A DNA stretch of 40,000 nucleotides from Mesostigma viride (taxonomy: Eukaryota; Streptophyta; Mesostigmatophyceae; Mesostigmatales; Mesostigmataceae), in the NCBI GenBank assembly GCA_009746045.1, contig RPFO01001021.1, positions 120,001 to 160,000 of the forward strand, written 5' to 3'. The notes beneath the pieces were generated by a model that searched no databases, was not told the origin of the DNA, and saw only the letters and a program-made list of their open reading frames with translations. Both the position numbers and the translations under genes were made by a program. How positions within the stretch are numbered: position 1 is the first letter of the stretch; the number at the start of each line of letters is the position of its first letter. Shown here piece after piece: positions 27,505 through 39,600 of the stretch.

Positions 27505-30500
27505 TGTACTAGGTTGGGGTTCTTGTTTTAGCTGAAAGCGTCAGTTGACCATGGCGGCATTTGTCCAAGAGAAAATGATGCGGAATTTCTAACGGAATTG
27601 TACACTTTCTAGCGGTAATGTAAACGGAAGTGACGAAGGAAATGTCCTCTGCTATCTTGGCGAGCTACTCCTGATTGGCTGCTTGAAGCTGCGACAATTC
27701 GATCTGAAACGGAGCTCGGTAGGCGATGTGCCTGGAATTTCGGGTCGTCTCGACTGACCGACTGAATTGCGCCAGAATCTCTCTCTGTGCGCTTGTCCTT
27801 TAAGAATGCTAATGGACTTATTATGATAGCCGTGTCGATTGAGTTTGCAATAGATTCCGTAACTGTGCGCTGTGTATCTCAAACGGCATAGACTGAGGTG
27901 ATCTCTTGTGGGCCATGCTCGTCATGCTGATTGTCGGAATGCAGTTTTCTTGGGTCGTTACTTGCTGCATGCAGTAGGCTAGCTATTTCTCTGCGTCAAC
28001 TGGGCACTATTGTCTTGTCTCGAGACGTTGTGGTTGCCTACGGGCAAGACTTTGTGCAGGAAACGTAAGCTCTGTGTGTGTTACAAAAGTCTGTTATTTG
28101 ACGTTATCTGCGCTTCTTCTGCGCCGAAATTGCTAGTTCTCCGGAGCAAGTCCATGACGACTTGCAATGTATAATTTGTTCTTTTGATTCGGCTGGTGGC
28201 TTCCTTCTCAGCCTGGGTGCTAAGCGTACTCAAATAAAGTTTATGCAGGTGATGAAAGTTGCATGTACCGAGAAGAGGCTTGCTTCATCTTGTTCCTTGT
28301 TTGCAGCACCATGAGCTATGTGCTACCGGCTTTGGGACGCTTTTGCCAACTGAGGGCCACTGAGTGTGCCTGCTCTTAGTGTTCTGTTCTCCATTTCAGC
28401 CATGTCAAGAACAGTGTACTGGCTGCGCTGTTCGGCGTTCTCCCAGGTAACGGTTGCATTTTATACCACATGCGCATGCGCAGTGTTGGGCTGTGCCCTG
28501 CTGAGACAGAGAGTTGGGATACCAGTGGTGATGATGATTGTGAGAGGCATTTTCAGTAACCCGTGTGTGACTGGGTATGGTGGTCTGGCTGAACCAGCCG
28601 TGGTGCATCCTGCCCGCTGGGGCAATATTGGTGCAGTGGAATCCGAGAACGAAACTGTATCACTGAGTCGAGTGAGCCTTGTATTATCTGGGAGTATGTG
28701 TGACACTCTACTTGATTATTTGGAATTTGTTAATGACTCCATGTGATGATTATTTGGAATTTGTTAATGAATGAGTGGCTGTCACACTTGTCGCTTGGCG
28801 TTCGTTGGATGATGCGTAGTGCCTCGGTGTGGCATGCTAATGTTTGTGGCTGCCGGTTATGGTTGGGCAGCGGGGATGAAGGCAGTTGTTTATGAGCGGA
28901 CAGTGATGAGATGTCCCACGCTGTTTTTCTATGTGTCAATGACTGGAGACTTACTTGGACTAAGTGTCTGTGTCTTTTATAAACCTGGAAAGGGGGCGTG
29001 TTTTCTCTAAAGACTTCCTCCGATGGGTTCTCTCTGTTTTTTCATCTTTGGTTTTTCATCTTTTTGTGGCTAGGGTTGCTCTCTGCTCTTTATGAGTTGA
29101 TTATAGAGTTTGCCTCTACATCTGACGAAGTTGCAAGGCGGTGTCTAAGCTGAGATTGCACATTAGAATGGGTTGTGGGATGGTGACCCGCCAAGCAAGG
29201 TTGCAGTGGCGTGTGACTTGTGTATGGCGTTTCTTTCAGGCAGTGCGTATCATGTGGAGGTTCCATTTAAGGCTTGATGTGGACAGGATGTGCGTTGTTC
29301 ATTCATGTGATAGCTCACAGGCCTGTTAAGATGTGCCTGACAGGGGCTGGCAGAGGGATTGCTGGCCTGACAGTGGCATTATCCCGTGTCCTCTTGCTTT
29401 GAGCTCTGTCCATGCACCGACTACTTCTATAGATGTGGGAGGAGGCAACAGTAGCAGACTAACAGCCCATTTGTGCATAGTCTGGGTCAGGTTGCCTCTA
29501 CTGGGATTGGAGCGGGAATAGCCTAAAATGCCTTGGTTGTAATTTGTGTGCCCGAGCTTCCATGGAGTTGAATTCTGATGTGAATGGCCTGTGCTGTGGC
29601 ATGATGTTGAGTCATTGGCGGCACCTTTTGATTGTGCCAGTGCAGACCTCTAGAAGGGAACTTGGTGAGTGTGCTCTGGATATGTTTGGGGTTGAAGGTC
29701 AGATGGTTGCCGAGGTCAAGGTGCGTGCCGGTTGATGGCGTTCACTGCGGACTTGCATGCTCATGTTGAAGGGGGCATGTTAGGTCTGACCCACCGAGAC
29801 TTAGTCCCTTCTCGGTTGCCCAGGCAGCAGCTCGGTCCATGGAGAGATCGCTCGCGGGTGTGCACAGAAAGGGGGCATCCCGCTGGAGCTTGCATGTAGG
29901 AGGGTCCCGCCTGGGGCAAAGGGAGCTGTGAGCGGGGGAAGCTACCCTTGGGAACGAGGAAGAAATGGGAGCTTGGAATTGAGTACACTAAAAGGGGGCC
30001 CACCACAGACAAAGTTGTCCCACTTAGTATCCGGACGCTTGGTGGGGCATGGGTGGCAGATTGAGATCGGTGTCTGATTCATCACACAGTACCTCTCTGG
30101 GCGTGCAGCTAATCTCTGTGGTATTGTTCCCTAAGGTGCCGGTGCTGTGAGTGACAACGTTTTGGGTACCAGCGATCAGGTGGGGTTACTAGTGCAGGTA
30201 CTGATTTGGCGGTGGTAACTGCAGTCAGGTGTTGCTTGTGTGAACTTGCTGTGTCTCCTCTCCGCCAACGACCTTTTCTTCTAAACCAACCCATCGTGGT
30301 GCGTTAGCTCCGTGGCGTGTCACTTCACGCGTCCTTATGCTCGTGTTGGTCGGTCAAACGCACATTTTACTCCTTAATAAAAGGAAAGCGTTGGGAATTG
30401 TACTGTTTTGCGGGCGTAGAAGTACCTCATGAGCGTTTGGTAACAATTCGGGTTTTGCGCAGTTGGTATTGTTCTGGAAAGGTAGCTGTGACCATGACAC

Positions 30501-32822
30501 TGGTTTGGGTTGTTCAGAGATGGGAGCTAGCAGACAGATACTTGGTCTGGTGATGAACGGATCTGCACCCGTGGTGTACATGCCCCGATATATTTATGTT
30601 GCCAAGCAGTGGGTCTGTGGTGCGGGACCAATGGGGAGCATGAGTGGAGTCATGCGCGCGCCCTGGTCGTTGTGTTCAGGCTCAATAATGCTTGACAACA
30701 GCAGAGCTGAACGTGTGTGCCTAGCCTGGGAAGTTCAGCTCCAGCAGCACCATGGGGAGACGGTGGCCCTGACACACTCCCCGCGACAGATGGTGAACAG
30801 GACATAGGCTGATGCCTGATGTTGAGGAGGGGGAAACCCTGCTTGGAAGCTGACTTGGGTGGTGAGAGTAGGACTAGCTACCCTACTTGCCACTTCTGCT
30901 GGATGAGGGGTTGCCCAAATCCGGGGGCAGTACGGCTAGAGTACCTAGGCATTTCGGGGGTTGCCCCACTTGCTGATGGTAATGCGAGCAGTCTGCGAGG
31001 CTCATACTTGCCCGGTATGAAGCGACTGCTGGGGTCTTGCGGACCAGAGGTGCTGTGACACCTACTGAAGGCAAGGGAGCGCGGGGTCCGGTAGTGCTCG
31101 GGCACTAGCCGATGGCGCTCAATTCGCGGGCTGGTGGTGCAAGGTGCATCAACCACAGGCGAGGATACACGCTTTGGAGAGACGTGTTGATGATGAGGCG
31201 GAAGGAGATGACGCCTGGGATTTTACACCGCGGGCCGGCAGTGCGTGGTGCATGCCGCAGGCGGGGTATGCTTGTTGTGGGCACTGGATGTGCTTAGATG
31301 CACGGGAATGTAGATGTGTCGAGGGTCTTCCGCAGCATGATGGTTTTATGAGCGAAGCACCTTGTGAGGATGGGTATGTGGGCATAGGATCAGTGTTGCA
31401 TGATGCATGTGAATTATGCACACAGTTTTGAGTTGTCTCATTCAGTGATGGTCCTTGTTGCATATGATGTGGTGCTGTGAGCTGTGAGATGATCGTAAAT
31501 AGTTTTGACATAGGCATCCAAACGTGCAAACGAGTGAATTGGCTGAAATCACCCAATTGATATGCATCAATATGTGACATTTCCTATAAGAGTGAGGCTA
31601 TGTGAGCAGGTCTGAGTTTAACGGGAATATGGTGGGCAGTTTGCCCTAAACTTTTGTGGCCTGAGTAGATGGTGTGGTGTATATTTGGGGGCCGCGATGA
31701 ATGTTATGTGGACAAAGCATGGATGCTGGTGAGAGCATGTCATTGGAGTTGGATGTCCTTGTGAGTGGTGTCTACTTTATGGGAGTGAGGGAATGTGTTC
31801 TGTGACCGTATGGCTTGTTGATAGTCAGTGTGAACTACTTGCAGTGTATGCCTTGGCGTTGGGGAGGCCGCAGGCAAGGGCATGGGCCAGGAAGGCCTTG
31901 GGAGTGTGTGCCGGTAATATCAAGCCTACTGGATTAATGTGGCACTGCAAATCTGATTGCTGAACAGGTCTGAGTACCTGAGTTCTTGATTCATTTCTTG
32001 CTTCTCTCTTGATGGTCAGTGTGGTATTGACCCCACGGGTCCGTGTCAGCTCATGTTCGTTTTATTCGGGTACGTGGGAAGTCGGGTACTTTGGTCCAGG
32101 AAGGATCGTCTGGTGGGCAGTGGGCAAATGACTCACCTGGTTGACCTGGCAAAGCCGCAAAGGTGGCTGTGTGATTCCTAGTGCCTGGCGTAAAGTGATT
32201 GAGTGTTGATGAGGTCAGTGGCACAGATGGTCTTGGTGGACCAGTCTTGTATTCTCGCTTGCTTACATGACTTTCTAGCACATGCTGATAATATGAGCAG
32301 GGCATCAATGGGCGCCTGATAACGGGGTTGGCACTCCCCTAGTACATAATGTTCTGGCTCGTATTATTTTGTGTGGTGTGTGCAGATGATCTGTGCAATG
32401 TTGAAGCTGAGTATGCTGATGTGTGGTGGTGGCAGATCCATGTTGGATAATTGTCAATGCGTATGCATATATGATTTCTGGCCTGCGCTGGTTGTCTCCT
32501 TGATACATTTAGTGATGTGTAGTTGACAAGTGATACCGTTATAGCCAAGTGATGTTGATTTTGGTTATCTTGGTTGTCTCATTGATTCTCGCTTATTGTC
32601 TTTGTTTGGTATGCATGGTTGTGACCAACAGTGTTTATTTGTGGGTCTTGGTTTTGCTTGAGGAGTTAATGGTGTGTCATGTGACAGTTACATAGTGTTA
32701 TGTCTAAGAGGTGATGACGAGTAGTTGTTGTGAAATGGCATCAGTTGTGGGTGCGGACAGGCTAAGTGTGGTTCTGATTGAAAATCACATGGGGATGTGA
32801 CTGCTCGGGAAAAATGGGCTGG
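27505..32822. other. 5.3-kb non-coding interior of the LARD-like element
   Basis: Stop codons are frequent in all frames and no protein family is visible. A 24-bp direct repeat (TGATTATTTGGAATTTGTTA core) occurs at about 28713 and 28747. The composition is GT-rich on the plus strand. I found no tRNA, rRNA or other recognisable structured RNA. Confidence 0.7.
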
Positions 32823-33373
32823 TGTTGTCTTTTATGGCTCGCAGTCACATTGGTGGGTAACCTATAACAACCTGTGTTGATTGGTGCATTAACCAACTGG
32901 TGGTAATTCATACAAGTTTGTGTTCACCCATCTTGTCTGTGTTGATTGGTGTTGGTATTTGATGAGCTGATGTGGGCTATGTGTTGATATGGTATTGTGA
33001 CTAATCGAGTGGGCGGAAGTCTGTCAGTGATCGGAAGTTGAGTACTTTCGGCTGTGGCCGATGTGTGTGGCGCCGCGCCGGTACTTGTGCAGTTTTACTA
33101 CTTGCGGTGGTATCGCTCTATTTCTGGGTACTTTGTGGCGTCGCGTTGATAGCTTCAGTTCGCGGTATGTGTGTCTTGTGGTTGAGCTGATGCGTTGCGG
33201 TGATGATCCACAAAGGCAGCCGTCATTACATTTTGGGGCGCAATCACCATGTGAGCGCGCGCACCTACGGGCCTAAGGGCTGCAGGCTATGGATCTGAGC
33301 ACAATACCCACTACCATCATCTTCGAGGATCTTCGCCAACTCCTTAAGCTTGTAATTGATGCTTTATTTAACA
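32823..33373. repeat. Right LTR of the coding-free element
   Basis: This is 551 bp, 550 of them identical to the left LTR, followed by GCAGG at 33374-33378. Confidence 0.93.
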
Positions 33374-33378
33374 GCAGG

Positions 33379-34407
33379 TTGGGTGGCCGGGGAGATGACA
33401 GGGCGCCAAAGGGACCCTTGGTGCATGGCAGGGGGAAACTGGTCCCGCCTGGGACAGTCACGTGCAAAGTGACCTGGCTGGTTACAGATAAAACAGTTGC
33501 CCTTGGAGTGATCCAGGGCATTGAGTTCCCGTCCCCCAGGAGGTCATCCAGCTGGTTCAGGGACTTCTTGATGGGTGGCACATGGGTGGCCATAGGCTCC
33601 CACTTAATTGACAGAGAATGCAGGCACACGGCAGAGTGTAAGCACATAAGACAACACCTTGTCCCATTGCCAATCCACGTAGTCAAACTGAGAGAAGTGC
33701 TTGTCCACATCCAGGCGCACATGGGGAGCCATGCCATGCAGTAGTCTGTGAAGCGCCTCTGCGTCAGAGCACTGGGGAATCTTGGCTCTCAGGTTGGTGA
33801 ATTGCTCCACGAACCGTGGCAGCGTCAACCCAGCCTGTGTGCAGTTAGCCAGTGAGCCCCGATCCATGCGAAGCTGATCCTGGGGTAACAGAAACCGGCG
33901 AAAGCCCATGCAGCAAAAGAGAGGGGAGGTCGGTACACGCACGTCCAGCCACAGAGCGCAAGAACTCATCAAAACGGTCACTGGCACTGTCGCTCATCCG
34001 CTGCCTACAGTAACCAATGATCCTCTTCTGGATGTCCATCGTAAGGCGTTCCTCTGCCTTGGGCCCGTAGTTGGCGAAGTGTATGGCGAAGACATCCTGA
34101 AACTTGGTTGAGAAGTGGTCAAAGTTAGCATTTTGGGCAACCAATATGCTAAGTGGATGCAGTTTGGAAAGACCTTTCCAACGCCGTGCCGACTGCCGAC
34201 CGCCTGAAACAGACAAGGGACGAGAAAGATATGAGGTCCCGAAGTCCTAGCCGTCCGTGGCTGACTAGGGTGCAGTCCTCTGGTATAGTGGACAGGACAC
34301 GTGGCAGGCCGTGCCTGCACAGGCTTAGCCTGACTATCACGTGACTGTGGTCCACGTAGACCAGGAGGAGCAGCAGCCTGTGACTGGTGGAATACTGGAG
34401 CTGGCAC
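33379..34407 (-). pseudogene. Gypsy A gag capsid and zinc knuckle
   Basis: The minus strand carries LSILVAQNANFDHFSTKFQD with KAEERLTMDIQKRIIGYC and SASDRFDEFLRSVAG in one frame. The next frame has LPRFVEQFTNLRAKIPQCSD and ALHRLLHGMAPHVRLDVDKH, typical Ty3/Gypsy gag. In that same second frame, after two stops, is a zinc knuckle at 33454-33495 (CFICNQPGHFARDC). A third frame leads into the C-terminal tail at 26953. Sequence from 34216 to 34407 probably covers the N-terminus but is not cleanly readable. The gene is non-functional. Confidence 0.85.
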
Positions 34408-34807
34408 AGGACTGCAAGGATACTAGGCCTTGCAGGCTTGTGACAGGTCCTGTACTTCCTAGGTTGCAGAGTCTAGGCAAATCCAGTTCGTCCTGGCTCT
34501 GCACTGATGCCAGTGGACGTTGAGGATTTGCTTGCACGCCTGCACGTGCCTCGTCACGCCGATGGGAGCGAGGAACAACGCAAAGGATATAGCTTGGTCA
34601 TGGGGGATGACCAGCTATCTTGGCAAGCACGAACCGAGGCTCCCACATTGGACGTGGAAACGCTCACCGTGGTCGTGGCTTGGTGCACGGGTTAAAAGGT
34701 TGCTGCCTTGCAACTTTGGCTCATCCCGTTGTGCGCGTGAAAGACCAGGAGCTCACAGCTCTGGTTGGTTGCTAACTCGTATTATTGCATTCCTGTTGCG
34801 GGGTTTC
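34408..34807. other. Unassigned junction region right of Gypsy A
   Basis: No gene or repeat could be assigned. The 5' LTR of Gypsy A would be expected here or just to the right, but I find no match to the left end of the window. Confidence 0.4.
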
Positions 34808-35726
34808 ATGTCGGCCGAGGCTCGGGTTGAGACACCTGAGTCGTCTCCCAGCAGGCGCGAAGCTGCACCAGAGTCGCCGGCGCGCGAAAACTCTTTCTAT
34901 CCCTATACTCATCGATCCAACGCCTCCACCTTCGTGCAGGCGGCCTACGTTGCGCGGGGCCTTGCAGAGGGCGGTTGGGTGGCTGTGTTTGGTAACGCAG
35001 CAGGGCCGTCGGCGAACGACCCGGTGGTGATGAGGATCCGGGCGACGACGTCGCCAGGAGAAACAGGGAGAGTGTGCACGGAGCGTCTCGTGGCTATACG
35101 AGACGAGATAGCTTCGTTGATCTACAGTCTAGAAGTTGCGTATACCAGGGCGGGCACGTAACCATCCATGCAGGCGCTCGACTTAGCGCGAGAGACGTTG
35201 GGTCAACTGGTGGCCATCTGCTTAGGTGGTACCAGGTTATATAATCACTGGGTGGCGACGAGCTCGTTGGGAGAGGGGACCGACGCGTCGCACATAATTC
35301 GGGACGCGCAGACGCGCGAAGCGGACAGCCCGTGGGATTCCGCCGAGGTGGTTGCTCAAACTTGTGAGCATTTGGTTAACATTCTGATCCAGGAGTCGCG
35401 TGGGCACGCGGATCACTGGGTTATCACTACACGTCCGCCAGGCATCTGGTCGACCTTGGACACGCCAAGAGTACAGAGCAGGCCAGGGCCGGGCGATCGG
35501 GCCAACGGTGACGGTAATCACCGGTCGGGAGGTCACCGACGAAGACTTCCACGAGCAATTCGTGGACAGACCGACGGGCATCATAGCCAGGTCTGCGCAG
35601 CAGATTGACGAGGGTGACGGCACGAACGAGGGGTACTCAGCTCGGCGCAGAGCAGAGTTGCACATTCCGTTTGAGCCGGAGCACGACTTTGCTGAAATCG
35701 GTCGGGGGTCTCGCAACGATCGGTGA
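34808..35726 (+). pseudogene. Unrecognised disrupted coding region, about 300 codons
   Basis: An ATG at 34808 begins MSAEARVETPESSPSRRE and runs 118 codons to a TAA at 35159. The same frame resumes at once (MQALDLARETLGQLVAICL; WDSAEVVAQTCEHLVNILI) until a frame change near 35490. The last part reads TVITGREVTDEDFHEQFVDR and RRAELHIPFEPEHDFAEIG, ending at 35726. Amino acid composition is protein-like, with acidic, amphipathic segments. I recognise no domain. It could be a decayed host gene, a multi-exon gene, or an extra ORF of a mobile element. It lies between Gypsy A and Copia H, with no retroelement motif of its own. Confidence 0.45.
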
Positions 35727-36032
35727 GGGGGTGGTAGCATGTGGGTCAGGAACCTTCAGTGGTATCGCCGTGGAAGTGCGGCCAGACTGCCGGTATAGAG
35801 CAGACAGCAGCCGGGAGGCCGGTGAGCCGTGTGCTATGTAGGTCCTTACAACGCGGAGGAGGTCCGCTCAGTTCCACGAGTGGGGACACCGGTGGCACGC
35901 ACGGCGCAGGAGCGTGAAGAGGAGGCAGCACCTGGAGTCTGAGCAGCCAGCGGCCTCTTCAGGCAGTGCCAGCGCTTGAGCCTGTTCTTCTTTGCCTTTC
36001 GCCTGTGTTGTTTTGTCGTCCCACTGTATATA
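35727..36032 (+). other. Possible 5' LTR or leader region of Copia H
   Basis: The segment is non-coding and lies immediately upstream of the Copia H gag. The partner LTR is outside the window, so an LTR here cannot be verified. A TATATAA-like stretch at about 36026 lies against the first ATG and is too close to be a promoter for it. Confidence 0.3.
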
Positions 36033-37405
36033 ATGCCTCGTGGCAAACCGGGCGACGGCGCCGGACAAGGGTGAGGCGGAGGCACCGGCTGGGGAGAGCC
36101 AGGAGCCTCGGAAGGACAAGAAGCAACTGGTGGGGGAGGCAATCCCTGCCAGCGACGGCGATGGGGGAAAGCGACCAGGCAGCAAGAGGCGGCACGAGGA
36201 CTCGGTGGAGGCCGGAGGCGCGCAAGGTGCGGGCGACAGGGCCATCGGATGCAATAACGGTGGCGAATGGGCAACCAGCCGTGGAGAAGCGTAAGAGGGA
36301 CACCTCCGCTGACGGCAATGGTAAGAGGCTTCATGTGGATATGTGCTCTCCCCTGTGCCTGCTCAGTGGCCCAAGTGGTGCTGTTGCTGTGACGCCCACT
36401 GTGGTGGAGCCGGTGAAGGCGATGCCAGGGTCGAGGCCTCACATGAGTGCAGTCACTCTTATGAATGGACAAAAGCCTCTTAACCCACCACTAGCACAAG
36501 AAGCTCTAGACAAGTGGCTAGAGGACATGGAGCTGGTTGTACTCTCCGTGGACCCCGCTGTCAACCTAGTGCAAGTGTTTCACTCGTCCACGTGCAACAG
36601 GGACTCGTCAGAGCGTGTCAGGGAAAAGGCTAGGACTGGTGTCAAGGACAAGCTAACCTGGGCACAGTTCCTGGATGGGTTGAGGGAGGAGTTCTCTGAC
36701 AAGGTTCTCAACCTCACCAACTATTATAAACATCAGTATGACACCTTTGAGATAGTGGGACCTGTGGTAGAGGAATGGGCTAGGCTCAACCGTATCAGGG
36801 ACAAGGGGGCCAAGTATGGCTTCCTGGTCACAGATAGGGCCTTGGCAGACTATTTCCTGGACCGTATGGGTCTGAGTGTGGATGGGAGGAACAGTGCCCG
36901 CATGTTTCTTAACCAGACTGATGGCTCCTTGCGTGCTCTGGAGCTTGTAATCCTCAGCATAAGGAAGCCAGATCCTGCCTGCAAAGCTATCCAGTCCCAT
37001 GGCAGCAATGCCACCTCCGCTGTGCAGGGCCAAGGTGATGTCCCCGGGTACCCAGCCCGTGATGGGGCAAGGCCTAACAAGCGTAAGCGCTTCAGGCGCC
37101 AGAGGCAGGGGGCTCAGGGTGGCAAGGGTGCAGGTTCCCAATTGGGAGGGGTTGGGAGCCAGCAAGCTGGTGGTCAGCAGGGTAAGGGTGGCCAAGGGCA
37201 AGGCAAGGGCCAAGCTCAAGGCAACCAGGGCAAGCAGGGTGGGCAGTCTCAGGGAGGCCAGGGGAAGCCTGGCAAGGGTGGGGCTGGGTCTGGGAAGAAG
37301 GGTGGAGCATGCTTTGTGTGTGGCAAGGAAGGTCACTGGCGTCGTGAGTGCCCTGACAGGAAGGCCAAGCCTGCTGGGGCAGGGGGCCAGTCTGGGCAGC
37401 AGTGA
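36033..37405 (+). pseudogene. Copia H gag with CCHC zinc knuckle
   Basis: The N-terminus begins MPRG at 36033 and needs one-base changes to enter a Lys/Glu-rich frame (ATAPDKGEAEAPAGES), then at about 36240 the long frame ending at 37405. That frame has a gag capsid-like region: LDKWLEDMELVVLSVDPA, then LTWAQFLDGLREEFSDKV, then WARLNRIRDKGAKYGFLV and LRALELVILSIRKPD. A basic Gly/Gln/Lys-rich stretch follows. A zinc knuckle is at 37310-37351 (CFVCGKEGHWRREC), and the end is AGGQSGQQ. Copia E has no obvious knuckle at this place. The role is packaging and capsid assembly by analogy. Confidence 0.85.
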
Positions 37406-38790
37406 CTAGCTACATCATCCCCTGTAAATAGTCAATCACCCCTTGGGGAAGGTGTGCTGGATGTACATAAGGACGGGGGTGTGCCCCTTGTGCAGCACCA
37501 AGGGTGTAAGGATGTTGTTCTTCCACTGGATTGCAATAACAATGCTGCAGCTGAATTCCCTATGCCTCATGCAGGTGCAGTGGGTCTCCAGCAGGTGCTG
37601 GCCTGGAGGGCCAAAGGACCTTGCTGGAAGGGCCTGGAGCGGTCCAGGGAGCAGGACCTGGCTTGGGGAGTCAGGATGGCCTGCAGGGAGGCCCTGGAAC
37701 CTCAGGAGTGGATCATGTGTCCCCACACACGGTTCAGACGTCTCGCCAGGTCAGTACTGAGAGAGTGCTGAGCTATGCTGAGGCTGGCCATAGGTTGCAT
37801 CACATGTTTGGGCATTCTGGGCAGGCAGCAATATTTGCTTGGAAGCTAGGTAGGGAACCTTTGTGGGAGGCTTGCCAGGCTGCTGCTGAGAACTGTGGTT
37901 GCCAGGAGAATGCTGTTGAATCACCCACCTCAGTCCCATGCTAGGGAGCCTGCTAGGGAGCGTGGCGACATCCAGATGGATATCCAGCATATCAGGGGCT
38001 TATATATATTGGCGTTTGCTTTGGTTTGAGTGAATTCACTCTGCTGTAAGTAATTATATTTTTAATATATATTGGTGGGGGTGGACAGGTTCAGTAGATA
38101 CAGGCTGATAGACGTTCTGCCTGGTATGCAGGAGCACCACTTGTTGTTGGGTATGAAGGCCCTGGTCCCAGGCTTTTGGGTGTGCAAGAGTGTGCAGGCA
38201 GACTTAATTGCAGTTTGACTGTTTGCTCAAGCATCAGGACCAGCTGCCTTGTAAGCTGGTAGTAGTCCCCAGGGAGAGTCATGGGCAGCAAGGGGCTGTA
38301 GAGAGATCCATACGTGAGGTGAAGACAGTGGTGCTAGCAGCAGAGACAGTGCCACTTGTGGCATCTGCCTTAGAGAGGGCAGCCTGGTGCATGTCAGGGG
38401 ATAGAAGAGCAGCTGAACCACAGGGTTAACTAGTATTACTTTGATGGTGTGGCTGTCTCTCCCCTGGCCCTGCAGTATAGCTTACTACCTGAGAACGTGG
38501 TGCAGGCCAGTCTTAGGAAGGCAAATAGGTTATTTGCCCAGCTGAGACGTAAGGTCGGTAAGGACAAGAACTGGAATGTGCTGAGGCCTCAGGTGGGGCT
38601 GAAGGTCAGGATGTGGAAGGAACCATCTATTCCAGGCAAGCGGGGGAAGTGGCAGGATGGGGTTGTCACTCGTGTGGAAGAAGCTAACAGATCTTGCCTG
38701 GTGGCTTTGGAAAAGGATCCAAGGCACGTGTACAGGTTGTCCTGGGCTCATGTCAAGGAGAGAAGGCCACATGCAATCTGGCCTGCAGAC
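37406..38790 (+). pseudogene. Copia H integrase, degraded
   Basis: After gag come frames with a zinc-binding domain: GHRLHHMFGHSGQAAIF (H-x3-H) and CQAAAENCGCQ. The first-Asp region reads GDIQMDIQHIRG near 37966. About 75 nt of A/T-rich sequence (38010-38090) interrupt the core, then FSRYRLIDVLPGM continues the alignment with Copia E (SRFTVMEPLPGM). The Glu motif is GQQGAVERSIREVKTV. The C-terminal domain (LKVRMWKEPS, GKWQDGVVTRVEE, YRLSWAHVKERRP) lies in the frame from 38449. The second-Asp motif is not clear in this copy. Confidence 0.75.
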
Positions 38791-39600
38791 GGGCCAGGCC
38801 CTCCCAGCTGGGTTGAGGAGCCAGGCCAGAGCCAGGCAGCAGCAGCTAACAATCCTCTGGTGGTGGATGATGGTCTGTCCCTGCTGGAAGATGACGAGCA
38901 GGAGGAGGCTGCTGAAGCAACTGTCACAAGGCCAGAGGGGACGGGGCAGCCACCTAAGGCCCGGGGGCCTCTCATGGCGGACGTCATCCGAGCACTCATG
39001 CGCAGCAAACATGATTCCAAGGTATCCAAGCTCACGGGGTGGGGGTCGTGCTGGGCAGCTACAATGGAGGTAGATACCAACTCACAGGTGTCTGTCATCA
39101 GGGAAGAGGATGCTGTAGGCTTGCAGATGTCCCATCCCATGCAGTTGCCTTGCTGTGTCTGATTTCTCAGGAAAGGTGTCCATGAAGATCCTAGGGGAAG
39201 TGAGTGTGCCTATCTTAGGGGTGCCCACCACATTCTGCGTGGTAGAGGGCTATATCAGGGGCCTGCCATTCTGGGTCAGAACTTCTTGTGCATGCCAGGG
39301 GTTACTTTGACCTCTGATGAGTTGGCACTAGAAGGCAGGGGCAGCCTCCCCCTTGAAAGATATCACTATTCCCAGGGTCTTGCAGTGGCGGTGAAGGCTG
39401 TTAAGAGTCAGCCAGCTGAGGGTCCTCAAGGTCAGGAGCCCATAGCTGAGGACCTGTTGATCATCCCAACCACCTTTGATCCACGGCAGTTAGGGGTAAA
39501 CAGGTACCAGATAGCTGCTCACAGTCCTATTCCCTGGCGCCAGCTAGTCGAGATGATGCAAAGCCCCAAGATGGCTAAGGCATGGACTCTTGGCTTTGTT
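38791..39600 (+). CDS. Copia H retropepsin-like domain (DTN triplet)
   Basis: In the same frame as the integrase C-terminus, an acidic Ala/Glu linker leads to WAATMEVDTNSQVSVIREED (DTN near 39072-39080). After a stop at 39160-39162 the alignment continues one frame over with SDFSGKVSMKILGEVSVPIL, then TTFCVVEGYIRGLPF and MPGVTLTSDEL. Copia E has the matching sequence with DTQ. IN and PR are thus within one reading frame here, which shows that the IN-PR order is not created by a rearrangement specific to Copia E. The expected catalytic Gly is Asn. Confidence 0.72.

Larger units (their letters stand above)
26954..33373. mobile_element. Non-autonomous LTR element without coding capacity (LARD-like)
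   Basis: Two 551-bp LTRs (TGTTGTC...ATTTAACA) enclose 5,318 bp and are flanked by GCAGG duplications. The longest internal ORFs are under 150 codons and show no gag, pol or transposase motif on either strand. A purine-rich GGGAAAAATGGG lies near the right LTR, compatible with a PPT in plus orientation. A PBS is not clear, so orientation is uncertain. The near-identical LTRs indicate a recent insertion that must have used proteins from another element. Confidence 0.85.
1..34407 (-). mobile_element. Gypsy A: decayed minus-strand Ty3/Gypsy chromovirus, split by three insertions
   Basis: Read on the minus strand from about 34.4 kb leftwards, the pieces give gag with zinc knuckle, aspartic protease, reverse transcriptase, RNase H, integrase, chromodomain and a third ORF. 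The pieces are separated by three insertions, each with a target duplication: 26954-33373, 5176-25961 and 3335-3667. Across each insertion the coding sense of the flanks rejoins, so this is one original element. It has many frameshifts and stops and is a pseudo-element. I did not find its 5' LTR on the right. A 3' LTR may lie at or beyond the left window edge. Confidence 0.85.

Noticed and set aside
28366-28746. 126-residue ORF with hydrophobic segments in the LARD-like interior
   Set aside because: It has no recognisable domain and odd Cys content, and it is surrounded by equally long random ORFs on both strands. It is treated as non-coding.
38045-38090. Possible 46-nt intron in the Copia H integrase (GTAAGT...ACAG)
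   Set aside because: The joined sequence can reach the FSRYRL frame, but the upstream frame that matches Copia E does not run into it without another shift. It is very short and A/T-rich, so a decay insertion is as likely.
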